DNA of 64,000 nucleotides, taken from contig JARGPH010000014.1 of NCBI GenBank assembly GCA_029213065.1, positions 25,965-89,964 on the forward strand. The letters run 5' to 3'. Under the pieces are notes generated by a model, which was given only the letters and a program-made list of their open reading frames with translations, was not told where the DNA came from and searched no databases. Positions within the stretch are counted from its first letter, which is position 1. Each line of letters opens with the position of its first letter. Shown piece after piece: positions 26,084 through 34,266 of the stretch. The stretch comes from Verrucomicrobiales bacterium. GTDB taxonomy: Bacteria; Verrucomicrobiota; Verrucomicrobiia; Verrucomicrobiales; DEV007. A program made the translations under genes and the position numbers.

Positions 26084-27544
26084 ATGACATCTGAACACCC
26101 AACGCCTGAGGAAATGAGCGAAAGAGCGGCGATTGACCGCTCTGCCCGCTTTCCCGTGCTGTTTTTCTTCACAAGTGCAGCAGCATGGCTTCTTGTTGCT
26201 ACGTTGCTGGGTTTCTTCAGCTCTTTGAAGCTGAGTGTCCCCGGTCTCTGGGATAACTGTCAGTTTCTCGGCTATGGCCGTCTTTTCCCCGCCCACATGA
26301 ACGCCCTTGTCTACGGTTGGGCGATGCAGGCCGGACTGGGTGTGGTGCTCTGGCTTATGGCGAGACTGAGCCGCAACAAGATTGAGCATCCTGTCGCCAT
26401 TATCGTTGCCGGAGCCCTCTGGAATGCCGGCGTAACCCTTTCCGTGATCACGGTGTGGTTCGGATTTGGTAATTCGATGCCGCTCCTCGACTTTCCGGCC
26501 TGGGTATGGCCTATCCTTGCAATCTCCTACGCGTTGATCGTCGTGTGGATCCTGCCGATGTTCCGTCAGCGTGGCGAATCACTCATCTATGTCTCTGAGA
26601 TGTTTGTCCTCGGTGCCGTTGTCTGGTTTCCGTGGATCTTCATCACCGCAAACCTCCTTATCAATAAAGGAACCGCCCCGGTTATGGCTGCCGGCACCAA
26701 TGCCTGGTTCATTACCAATCTCTCCTATTTCTGGATGGCTCCGATCGCACTGGCGATTGCCTACTACATCGTGCCGAAGATTTCCGGCCGCGCTGTTTTC
26801 AGTTATCCTCTCGCACAGGTGAGCTTCTGGCTCCTCGCCGCGCTTGCCGGCTGGACAGGGTTTGCCCGCTACATGGGTGGTCCGTTTCCTGCCTGGATGT
26901 CGGCGGTAAGCAGCACCGCTTCAATTTTCATCCTTCTCGCTATTATTGTGACAGTGGTGAACATTCTCATGACCTTGAAGGGAGCAACCAAGATCTGGGA
27001 GTTCAGCCCGTCCTTGCGTTTCACCGTCTTCGGAATGTTGATGCTCGCGGCCTACGGTCTTCTCTCGGCAATCAGTTCGACTTACTTTTTCGGTAAGAAT
27101 CTTCAATTCAGCCATTTTGTGGTCGGGCTCGACACGCTTGCTTTCTACGGTTTCTTCTCGATGACGGTTTTCGGAGCGATCTACTTCATCGTTCCACGTA
27201 TCACCGGAAGCGAGTGGCCTTCGGGTAAGCGCATTCGGACCCACTTCTGGTTCAGCGCTTACGGCATTATCACTTTAATCATCTGCATGCTGGTTGGCGG
27301 TATCGCTCAGGGAGGAAACCTTGCTCAGTGGGACCAGGCGTTTTCGACCTCGTTCGTCACTTCTTCAGCATACGTCGCGGGGCGTTGCATCGCATGGGCT
27401 CTGATTGCATTCTCGAACCTCATGTTCCTTTACCAATTGGCGCTCATGTTTGTCGGCAAAGGGCGTAAATCAAGCGGACCGACTCTGATTCATGCCGAGC
27501 CGGGTAAGGTTGAAAGCGCGAAAGCAGCTGCCGGTCTTAACTGA
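26084..27544 (+). CDS. CcoN-like oxidase subunit I lacking the haem-copper site
   Basis: A 486-residue, about 12-helix protein that aligns by eye with cbb3 oxidase subunit I (CcoN). H71 in GYGRLFPAHMNALVYGW matches the helix II low-spin haem ligand. The other metal ligands are gone: the GHN copper histidine is T211 (ITNLSYFW), the HH pair is A261-R262 in W257-TGFARYMGGPFPA-W271, and the HVH haem ligands are L349-D-T351 (VVGLDTLAF). The W...W and Y-Y-x-V-P-K landmarks still match with no gaps. It therefore cannot hold a normal binuclear centre and should not reduce oxygen. A structural or one-haem electron-relay role beside alternative complex III is an inference. It pairs with a CcoO-like cytochrome 32 bases downstream. 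Confidence 0.85.
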   Translation: MTSEHPTPEEMSERAAIDRSARFPVLFFFTSAAAWLLVATLLGFFSSLKLSVPGLWDNCQFLGYGRLFPAHMNALVYGWAMQAGLGVVLWLMARLSRNKIEHPVAIIVAGALWNAGVTLSVITVWFGFGNSMPLLDFPAWVWPILAISYALIVVWILPMFRQRGESLIYVSEMFVLGAVVWFPWIFITANLLINKGTAPVMAAGTNAWFITNLSYFWMAPIALAIAYYIVPKISGRAVFSYPLAQVSFWLLAALAGWTGFARYMGGPFPAWMSAVSSTASIFILLAIIVTVVNILMTLKGATKIWEFSPSLRFTVFGMLMLAAYGLLSAISSTYFFGKNLQFSHFVVGLDTLAFYGFFSMTVFGAIYFIVPRITGSEWPSGKRIRTHFWFSAYGIITLIICMLVGGIAQGGNLAQWDQAFSTSFVTSSAYVAGRCIAWALIAFSNLMFLYQLALMFVGKGRKSSGPTLIHAEPGKVESAKAAAGLN

Positions 27545-27576
27545 GAACCTTTGAATCGCGTAGAAAAATCATTTAT

Positions 27577-28197
27577 ATGAGTTCAAACAAATTCTGGAAG
27601 TTGCTCGGCGCTCTTGGCGCGGTATTCGCACTCCCGTGGCTATTTCTCATCGTCATCCCATTCCTCAAAATGTCGAATGCCGAGCCGGTTCCTTATTCTG
27701 AGGAAGATGGTGTCGAAGGTATCGCGGCCTATCCGGACAAGACCCTGCAACGGCACGGAGCGAGCGACTACGGTCGTCAAATTTACGCTGCCGAAGGCTG
27801 CGCATACTGCCACACGCAGGTGGTTCGCCCTACCTACGCCGGCCCGGATATGTGGAGACCCGGCTGGGGTGGACGTGAAGAGGACGGGCTCGCCCGTGAA
27901 ACTCAACCGGGCGATTACGCGACTGAGAAAGTGGCGATGCTCGGCTACCAGCGTATCGGCCAGGATCTTTCCAACGTGGGGCACCGTATCACTTCCCGTG
28001 ATCTGATGCATCAGCATCTCGTTGAGCCAAAGAGTCTCGATCCAAACTCGGGAATGCCGGCATACAAGCACCTTTACAAGAAATCTTCCATTGGCAGTGG
28101 CTATGTTCCTACAGGAAAAGCCGAAGCATTGGTGGACTATCTGATGTCTTTGAAGAAAGATCAGAAAATTCCGGGCGCTATCGTAAGCGGCAGCTAG
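27577..28197 (+). CDS. CcoO-like membrane-anchored monohaem cytochrome c
   Basis: A 206-residue protein with an N-terminal membrane helix (about 9-29) and one haem c site CAYCHTQVVRP (about 72-82), the same motif form as CcoO (CYNCHSQ-I-RP). Later text, YQRIGQDLSNVGHRI then HLVEPKSLDPNSGMPAYKHL, also matches CcoO, including the axial methionine in GMPAY. It is co-transcribed with the histidine-less CcoN-like protein and probably forms a CcoNO-type pair with it. It may feed electrons to the following cytochrome c and aa3 oxidase. Confidence 0.88.
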   Translation: MSSNKFWKLLGALGAVFALPWLFLIVIPFLKMSNAEPVPYSEEDGVEGIAAYPDKTLQRHGASDYGRQIYAAEGCAYCHTQVVRPTYAGPDMWRPGWGGREEDGLARETQPGDYATEKVAMLGYQRIGQDLSNVGHRITSRDLMHQHLVEPKSLDPNSGMPAYKHLYKKSSIGSGYVPTGKAEALVDYLMSLKKDQKIPGAIVSGS

Positions 28198-28234
28198 TCC
28201 GCGAAACCAAATTTAATTTTAATCAGCTATCCAA

Positions 28235-28972
28235 ATGGGGAGCAACGAGAACAAAAACATCGATTACGATCAGGGAACCGTCAGCACGGTTCAGTTGCAT
28301 GACTCTGTTCGTCGTGAGAACGCCCTTCCACGTGAAGGGAGCGGCACCGTGGGCATTTCAATTATCGTGGTAAGCGCACTGGTCCTGATTTTCGGTGGGG
28401 GGCAGCTTTTCAGCGGTGCCAACGGCTTTAGCGATAGCATTTACATTTCCGATTATTACAAGGCGGAGCCGAGACCTGCCCTCGGCGGTGACGGCGGCGA
28501 TGCCGCAGCTGTCGCCTGGATTGATTCCTGGACCAAGGACGGTAAGAAAGTTTATGGTAACTGCATCGCCTGTCACCAGGCATCAGGGCTCGGAATTCCC
28601 GGTCAGTTCCCACCTCTCATCGGATCCGAATGGGTTGATGGTGGCACAGCTCGAATGGGGGCGATTCTCCTTCACGGAATCAGTGGTTCATTTTCAGTTG
28701 GCGGTCAGGCCTACAACGGTCTTATGCCGGCGTGGAACACGCTTTCCGATGAAAAAATTGCGCAGGTGGCCACTTACATTCGTCGTGAATTCGGCAGTCT
28801 CCCTGAAGGGGAGGACGGCGTAGTTACGACGGAGATGATCAAAGCGGCTCGTGAGCAATTCAGTGGTCAGGCAGTTCCTTATCAGGAAGCTGAACTGTTG
28901 GCGATTCCCGAAGGCGAGATGCTTCCGGGCGCAAAGGTGGACTTGCAGACGGGCGAACCGGCTGAAGGTTGA
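28235..28972 (+). CDS. Membrane-anchored cytochrome c
   Basis: A 245-residue protein: cytoplasmic N-terminus, one membrane helix (about 45-65), then a cytochrome c domain with CIACHQASGLG (about 109-119) and an axial methionine in YNGLMPAWNTLSDEKIAQV. A C-terminal extension of about 60 residues contains AREQFSGQAVPYQEAELL, seen in cytochromes tied to Bacteroidota/Verrucomicrobiota oxidases. It lies where CcoP would be in a ccoNOP operon, but has one haem site, not two. Likely the electron donor to the aa3 oxidase encoded next. Confidence 0.87.
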   Translation: MGSNENKNIDYDQGTVSTVQLHDSVRRENALPREGSGTVGISIIVVSALVLIFGGGQLFSGANGFSDSIYISDYYKAEPRPALGGDGGDAAAVAWIDSWTKDGKKVYGNCIACHQASGLGIPGQFPPLIGSEWVDGGTARMGAILLHGISGSFSVGGQAYNGLMPAWNTLSDEKIAQVATYIRREFGSLPEGEDGVVTTEMIKAAREQFSGQAVPYQEAELLAIPEGEMLPGAKVDLQTGEPAEG

Positions 28973-29050
28973 TATTAAAGGATCTCAATCCGAAAACATT
29001 CAAAGACGGGGGTTTATCTCCACTCCTTATTAACGTAATTTAGACTTTCA

Positions 29051-30979
29051 ATGAGCGCAGCTACAGCAGAAACACACGATCAGGCTCAGGAGGAACATCA
29101 TCATGTTGAGCCTTTCTGGAAGAAATATATTTTCTCCACCGATCACAAAACCATTGGAATTCAGTACGGTTTCACCTCGCTGGTCTTTCTCGCGTTCGGG
29201 TTTTTCCTGATGATGGTGATGCGATGGAGCATCGCCTACCCGGATCGCGCGGTTCCATTGCTCGCTGACTGGCCCTGGTTTCAAGCCTGGCTCGATGACA
29301 GCGGGAAAGTGACCGGCGATCTCTACAATATGTTCGGTGCGATGCACGGAACGATCATGGTTTTCCTCGGAATTGTTCCGCTCGCGTTCGGGGCATTCGG
29401 TAACTACGTGACGCCCTTGCAGATCGGTGCGCCTGATATGGCGTTCCCCCGTCTCAACATGGCGAGTTACTGGCTCTACCTTCTCGGTGGTGTGCTCATG
29501 TTCGTCAGTTTCTTTCTGCCTTCCGGCGCGGCCAAGGCCGGTTGGACGAACTATTCACCTCTCGCAACGACGACGGATATTCACTACGGGGACCTTTTCT
29601 GGACGGGGCAGACCCAATGGCTCGTCGCGATGGCCCTGTTGATCACCTCGTCGCTTCTCGGTGCGGTGAACTTCATCTGTACCATTATCAACCTGCGATG
29701 CCGCGGGATGAGCTGGATGCGTCTCCCGTTCTTCGTCTGGGCGATGCTCGTGACCGGTTTCCTTCTTCTTCTGGCGTTCCCTCCTCTTGAGGTCGCGGCG
29801 ATCATGCAGCTCATGGACCGCATGGCGGGAACGAGTTTCTTTGTTCCGACCGGTCTCAATGTCAGCGGGATGTCCTTCGACGCCGCCGGAGGTGGTAGCC
29901 CGCTTCTCTATCAGCACCTTTTCTGGTTCCTCGCTCACCCCGAGGTTTACGTTCTGATTCTGCCTGCGCTTGCGATCGTGGCTGAAATTATCCCCTGTAA
30001 CACCCGGAAACCGCTCTGGGGCTACAAGACAATGGTCTACGCCGTGATGGTGCTCGGATTCCTCGCCTTTATCGTGTGGGCGCACCACATGTACATCACC
30101 GGAATGGGGCCTGCGATTTCCACGTTCTTCCAGACCACGACAGTGCTGATCTCGGTGCCTTCGGTGATTCTGATCACCTCACTCCTGATTTCCATGTGGG
30201 GCGGTTCGATTCGCTTCAATGTGCCGATGCTCTTCGCGACTGCGTTCATCCCCATGTTCGGTATCGGTGGACTTACCGGTTTGCCACTTGCCTTCAGTCT
30301 TCCTGACCTGCACCTCCACGACACCTATTACGTGATTGCCCACTTCCACTACGTGGTCGCTCCCGGCACGATCTTCGGTCTTTTCGCAGGGATCTATCAC
30401 TGGTATCCGAAGCTCACCGGGCGCATGATGAGCACCCGTCTCGGGCACCTTCATTTCTGGCCTTCATTGTTGTTCATGAACGGCATCTTTGCCCCCATGT
30501 TCATTCAGGGGATGGCTGGATTTCACCGCCGTGCCTTTGACGGTGGTAAGGCGTATGAGCAGATCAGCACGCAAATTTTCGCCGAGCCGAATACGTTTCT
30601 CGCCAACATCGCCGAGATTCTCAATGTGATTGAGCCGGATGCGGCCCTCCGTATGATCGATCTGAACATCGTGACTTCCGGATCCGCCTGGTTGCTCGCC
30701 GTGTTCCAGGTTCCTTTCATCATCAATTTGTTCATCAGCAAGTTTGTCGGCAAGAAAGTGAGCAGTGACAATCCGTGGGACGCAACCACTCTCGAGTGGG
30801 CCACTCCAACGCCTCCGCCGCACGGGAATTTCCTTTCCGAGCCGGTTGCGTATCGTGGACCCTACGAGTATAGCGTGCCGGGTGAAGCGAGTGATTTTTG
30901 CCCGCAGTTCGAGGACGATCCTTCCAAGATCCCTGCCAAGAGCGAAGCCGGCAAAGAAGGTGATAAACCCGCCGTTTAA
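29051..30979 (+). CDS. ctaD: aa3-type cytochrome c oxidase subunit I
   Basis: A 642-residue haem-copper oxidase core. Haem a ligand H99 in MFGAMHGTIM. Copper B and the cross-linked tyrosine are in the block HLFWFLAHPEVYVLILPA (H about 296); the adjacent Glu marks an A1-type D channel. The HH pair is in VWAHHMYITGMG, and the haem a3/a ligands are in LHDTYYVIAHFHYV. So, in contrast to the CcoN-like protein upstream, all metal ligands are intact. It reduces oxygen to water and pumps protons. The last 70 residues after the final helix are a charged extension. Subunits III, IV and II follow on the same strand. Confidence 0.97.
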   Translation: MSAATAETHDQAQEEHHHVEPFWKKYIFSTDHKTIGIQYGFTSLVFLAFGFFLMMVMRWSIAYPDRAVPLLADWPWFQAWLDDSGKVTGDLYNMFGAMHGTIMVFLGIVPLAFGAFGNYVTPLQIGAPDMAFPRLNMASYWLYLLGGVLMFVSFFLPSGAAKAGWTNYSPLATTTDIHYGDLFWTGQTQWLVAMALLITSSLLGAVNFICTIINLRCRGMSWMRLPFFVWAMLVTGFLLLLAFPPLEVAAIMQLMDRMAGTSFFVPTGLNVSGMSFDAAGGGSPLLYQHLFWFLAHPEVYVLILPALAIVAEIIPCNTRKPLWGYKTMVYAVMVLGFLAFIVWAHHMYITGMGPAISTFFQTTTVLISVPSVILITSLLISMWGGSIRFNVPMLFATAFIPMFGIGGLTGLPLAFSLPDLHLHDTYYVIAHFHYVVAPGTIFGLFAGIYHWYPKLTGRMMSTRLGHLHFWPSLLFMNGIFAPMFIQGMAGFHRRAFDGGKAYEQISTQIFAEPNTFLANIAEILNVIEPDAALRMIDLNIVTSGSAWLLAVFQVPFIINLFISKFVGKKVSSDNPWDATTLEWATPTPPPHGNFLSEPVAYRGPYEYSVPGEASDFCPQFEDDPSKIPAKSEAGKEGDKPAV

Positions 30980-31035
30980 CCGGGGTTAGACCCCTTACCG
31001 AACGATTTAGAAGATTTTAGCAAGACGATTGCCAT

Positions 31036-32499
31036 ATGGAAATTCCACACGAAGTAACGCCGAGACGGGACACCGGTTTATACAATGCCAAGCTCGGCGT
31101 CTGGTTGTTCCTCGCCTCCGAGGTCATGTTGTTTGGCGGCCTCTTTTCCGCTTACATATTTTTGCGGGTCGGGATTCAGGACGGGGTTGATAACCCGTGG
31201 CCCTGGGGTCTCAACGTGCACAAAGACTTTGTCTGGCTCGGTTTCATCAATACCCTTGTACTCATCGCCTCCTCCGTCGGAGTCGTTTTCGCCTGGGTTG
31301 CCCTGAAAGAGCGGAATTGGAAGCTCTACCAGGTCTACATGTATGCGGTGATTGGTTGCGCCGTGATTTTCATGTGTCTCAAGGGGATCGAGTACAACAG
31401 CAAGTTGAACCACCACTTCGGGATCAAGCTGAAGGACAACTCCGTCATGGAGGGGGAACTCGTGAACAAGACCGACCGGATTCGTTTCGAAGGAGCAACG
31501 GCCTCAGTCAGTCTGCAGGGCGCAGTGCCGGTCTTTATCAAAAGCATTCCGAAAGGGGAGTTCCCGATCTTCAAGGTGACCGAAGGACCCGGCTCTGAAG
31601 AGGGGGTTGAAATCCATTCCGATTCTGAGTTGAAAGCGTGGTTCCACAAGGAGCGTCGCGCCATCTCGGCCAAACTCACCGAAGAGCGGAAGCGCTATCG
31701 TGCAGAGCTCGCCTCCGGGGTTGCCAATCCGACGCCGGTTTCGGTGAGCAGTTCAGCGAAGCTGACTTCAAGTGAGCCTTTTGTTCTCAACGCCAATCCC
31801 CGCAAAGTGGTTCTCCACAGCGACAGCGTGGTTAACTTCAAAGACGGTTCGAAAGTTGAGGGGAAACTGATCAGCGACGACGTCGAGTTCATCGTTCACG
31901 AGGTTGATTTGCAGCTCGTGCTTCCTCAAAAGCAGCGTGAGTCGATTGTCTGGGATGTCATCAACGACGAAGGCGCCAAGCAGCAGTTCTTTGAACAGCA
32001 GGACGCCGAGTATCGCCATCTCCGCGAATACTACGAGCCGCGTGGCGAGGTTATTCCCGAGAAAATGCTCCGTGGCCACATTCTGAACCTCCACGACGTC
32101 CACCTCGGCGGGCATCATGGAGACGATCACGGTGATGATCATCATGACGCGGTTCATAAGAGCGAACCCAAGCCTTCCGCTGAAGGTGCCCACGAAGAGG
32201 CCGCTCACGAGCACGAAGATGATCACAGCATCAGTGTGCCGCGCGACCAGATCAAATTCATGGGGAACCACGGCCCCCGCTACGGCAACTACTACGCGAT
32301 CTATTTCACGATGACAGCGCTTCACGGCCTCCACGTCATCGGTGGTGCGCTCGTCCTCCTGTTCTTCACCGTCTTCGGGAAGAAGCTTTACCTGAAGAAC
32401 CCGGAGCATCTCGCCAACCGCATCGAGGTGGGCGGTCTTTTCTGGCACTTTGTCGACTTGATCTGGATCTTCCTGTTCCCGCTCATGTATCTTCTTTAA
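31036..32499 (+). CDS. ctaE: Cytochrome c oxidase subunit III with large histidine-rich insertion
   Basis: A 487-residue protein; subunit III of this class is usually about 200-260 residues. Residues 1-120 carry the first helices ([20 protein letters not shown] at 19-38, then [24 protein letters not shown]). Residues 413-487 carry the last ones ([40 protein letters not shown]), both with family motifs. Between them lies an insertion of about 290 residues: two similar beta-rich stretches ([20 protein letters not shown] and [20 protein letters not shown]) and a His/Asp-rich segment (about 353-397, [15 protein letters not shown]). The insertion lies in one inter-helix loop. Metal binding and copper delivery are possible but inferred. 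It shows no frame disruption. Confidence 0.9.
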   Translation: MEIPHEVTPRRDTGLYNAKLGVWLFLASEVMLFGGLFSAYIFLRVGIQDGVDNPWPWGLNVHKDFVWLGFINTLVLIASSVGVVFAWVALKERNWKLYQVYMYAVIGCAVIFMCLKGIEYNSKLNHHFGIKLKDNSVMEGELVNKTDRIRFEGATASVSLQGAVPVFIKSIPKGEFPIFKVTEGPGSEEGVEIHSDSELKAWFHKERRAISAKLTEERKRYRAELASGVANPTPVSVSSSAKLTSSEPFVLNANPRKVVLHSDSVVNFKDGSKVEGKLISDDVEFIVHEVDLQLVLPQKQRESIVWDVINDEGAKQQFFEQQDAEYRHLREYYEPRGEVIPEKMLRGHILNLHDVHLGGHHGDDHGDDHHDAVHKSEPKPSAEGAHEEAAHEHEDDHSISVPRDQIKFMGNHGPRYGNYYAIYFTMTALHGLHVIGGALVLLFFTVFGKKLYLKNPEHLANRIEVGGLFWHFVDLIWIFLFPLMYLL

Positions 32500-32523
32500 T
32501 TTTTTATTCTATTTTCATTCATC

Positions 32524-32892
32524 ATGGCTGAATCAACTCACGACTGGGGAAAGCATAAGAAGTCTTATCTGATTGTTTTCGGAGCGCTTTGCTTCTGCAC
32601 TTGTCTTACATTGGCGCTTGGTATTTTCGCCCCTTTTGATTTGGGCCCTCCGGGACCGACCCCTGCTGATTTCGTGATCGGCCTCGCGGTGGCCTGCTTC
32701 AAGGCAAGCCTCGTGGGACTTATCTTCATGCACTTAAATCACGAAAGAGGGCTGATTTACAAGCTGCTTGTTTTCACCTTTCTCTTTTCTCTCGGGCTCA
32801 TGGCCCTGACCCTTTTCGCCGGTGCGGATCCCATTCTGGAGCAGTATGATACTCTGGAGAGCACCAAGGGGAAATTGATGGAGAAGCTCTAA
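32524..32892 (+). CDS. Cytochrome c oxidase subunit IV family protein
   Basis: A 122-residue protein with three membrane helices (about 15-36, 48-69, 77-99). The text CFKASLVGLIFMHLNHERG (about 58-76) is typical of the prokaryotic oxidase subunit IV (CtaF/COX4-pro) family. It is an accessory membrane subunit of the aa3 oxidase and is co-transcribed with subunit III (24 bases upstream). Confidence 0.9.
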   Translation: MAESTHDWGKHKKSYLIVFGALCFCTCLTLALGIFAPFDLGPPGPTPADFVIGLAVACFKASLVGLIFMHLNHERGLIYKLLVFTFLFSLGLMALTLFAGADPILEQYDTLESTKGKLMEKL

Positions 32893-32913
32893 AACCCCAC
32901 ACCCAAAAGTAAC

Positions 32914-33111
32914 ATGTCACTCAAACACTTTCATATCGCCTTCATCACCATCGTCGTCCTCGGCTCCTGGTCTTTAGGCGCCTGGTGTTTGCTGACGCGC
33001 GGGCTTCCCACGATGTTCACTGCGATGGGATGGGCCAGCCTCGTTGGTGGGCTCGGACTTCTCATTTACGGGGTTCGTTTCATGAAGAAAGTTCGCAAGG
33101 TGGTATCCTAG
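32914..33111 (+). CDS. Small two-helix membrane protein in the oxidase operon
   Basis: A 65-residue protein: two hydrophobic helices (about 9-27 and 35-54) and a basic end (MKKVRKVV). No family recognised. Its tight position between subunit IV and the next small gene, with 21- and 9-base gaps, supports a real gene and a role in oxidase assembly or structure. Confidence 0.7.
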   Translation: MSLKHFHIAFITIVVLGSWSLGAWCLLTRGLPTMFTAMGWASLVGGLGLLIYGVRFMKKVRKVVS

Positions 33112-33120
33112 AAGAATCTG

Positions 33121-33330
33121 ATGATGAGCACGCTGTTACTTGAAAATATTCTCGCCTGCCCGATGTGCATGAGCGGCGCGGAGGGAAAATCCCTCCTCGC
33201 GGCCAACAGCGCCATCGGTGTGATGCTGGTCTTTCTCTTCACGATACTGGGGAGCTTTATTACTTTTATTATTTATCTCGCACGTCGTTCCCGGAAATTT
33301 GCCGGTGAACTCCCTGGCGAGGAGAACTGA
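33121..33330 (+). CDS. Small single-helix membrane protein with a CPMC motif
   Basis: A 69-residue protein that may start at either of two adjacent ATGs (33121 or 33124). Residues 13-16 are CPMC, a CxxC pair followed by MSGAEGKSLL, then one membrane helix (about 30-52) and a basic end. The Cys-Met-Cys group could bind copper or act as a thiol pair; this is inferred from its place directly before the CuA subunit. No family recognised. Confidence 0.7.
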   Translation: MMSTLLLENILACPMCMSGAEGKSLLAANSAIGVMLVFLFTILGSFITFIIYLARRSRKFAGELPGEEN

Positions 33331-33380
33331 GGCTGAATCGAGTGTTCGGCTAACCGATCTTTTTACTGACAAATTTTGAT

Positions 33381-34145
33381 ATGATTGAGTGGATTAACGA
33401 CATTTCCGGAATGCACGAGGTGGCTTCCCAGCATGGTAACGTGGGCAATCACATGTTGGCGCTGGTGCACTGGTTCATGCTCATCCTTTTTGTGGGCTGG
33501 TCTATATTTCTCGGGGTGATCCTCTGGAAGTTCCGCCGCAAGAAAACACCCCGTGCGAACTACCACGGAATGACTTCTCACTTTTCGACACACGTCGAGA
33601 TCGGGGTAGTGATCGTGGAAGTTGTCCTGCTCCTCGGATTCGCATTCCCACTCTGGGCAAAGCGGTCCGACAAGAATGCGCGACCTGTCGGTGATGAGGT
33701 CGTCAATCTCCGTGCGGTTGGTGAGCAGTATCGCTGGACCTTCCATTACGCCGGTGCTGATAAGAATGTCGGAATGACTTCTCACGAGCGGATTTCAGGA
33801 GCCAACCCGGTTGGACTCGTTGCAGAGGATCCCAACGCGGCTGATGACTTTGTTTCCGTGAATGAGCTGAAAGTGCCCGTGGGACGACCCGTCGTCATTC
33901 AGGTGACATCGAAGGACGTGATTCACGGCCTCGCGATTATTCCGATGTTCTCTCAGCAGGATGCAATTCCCGGTTCGGAGATTCCGATGTGGTTTGTTCC
34001 CGAAAAGGAAGGTGAGTGGAACATCGTTTGTGCTCAGCTTTGCGGAGCGGGTCACGCGCAGATGGTGGCCTACGTTGAAGCTGTCAGCAGCGAAGAGTTC
34101 GATGAGTGGTACGCCGCTCAAACTCCGCTTTTGCCTAAAAACTAA
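33381..34145 (+). CDS. ctaC: Cytochrome c oxidase subunit II
   Basis: A 254-residue protein with two N-terminal membrane helices (about 28-50 and 72-92) and a periplasmic cupredoxin domain. CuA ligands: H182 in DVIHGLAI, then C217, Q219, C221, H225 and M228 in CAQLCGAGHAQM. The residue whose backbone carbonyl binds copper is Gln rather than the more usual Glu. No cytochrome c domain is fused, so this is aa3, not caa3. Unusually it comes after subunits I, III and IV. Confidence 0.95.
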   Translation: MIEWINDISGMHEVASQHGNVGNHMLALVHWFMLILFVGWSIFLGVILWKFRRKKTPRANYHGMTSHFSTHVEIGVVIVEVVLLLGFAFPLWAKRSDKNARPVGDEVVNLRAVGEQYRWTFHYAGADKNVGMTSHERISGANPVGLVAEDPNAADDFVSVNELKVPVGRPVVIQVTSKDVIHGLAIIPMFSQQDAIPGSEIPMWFVPEKEGEWNIVCAQLCGAGHAQMVAYVEAVSSEEFDEWYAAQTPLLPKN

Positions 34146-34172
34146 ACGGTCAGTTCATAGAATTGATCGAAG

Positions 34173-34202
34173 TGGCGGAGCGTGTAAGCACTCCGCCATT
34201 TT
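34173..34202 (+). terminator. Probable terminator after the oxidase genes
   Basis: A perfect 8-bp stem TGGCGGAG/CTCCGCCA (34173-34180 with 34191-34198), a 10-base loop, then four T. It could reduce read-through into the haem A synthase genes, which lie in a 121-base gap. Confidence 0.65.
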
Positions 34203-34266
34203 CGTTATCAGCTTCGGGGAAGCCGTGCCCTCCGGACCTTCACGAGCGTATAAGATTCGATAGAAG

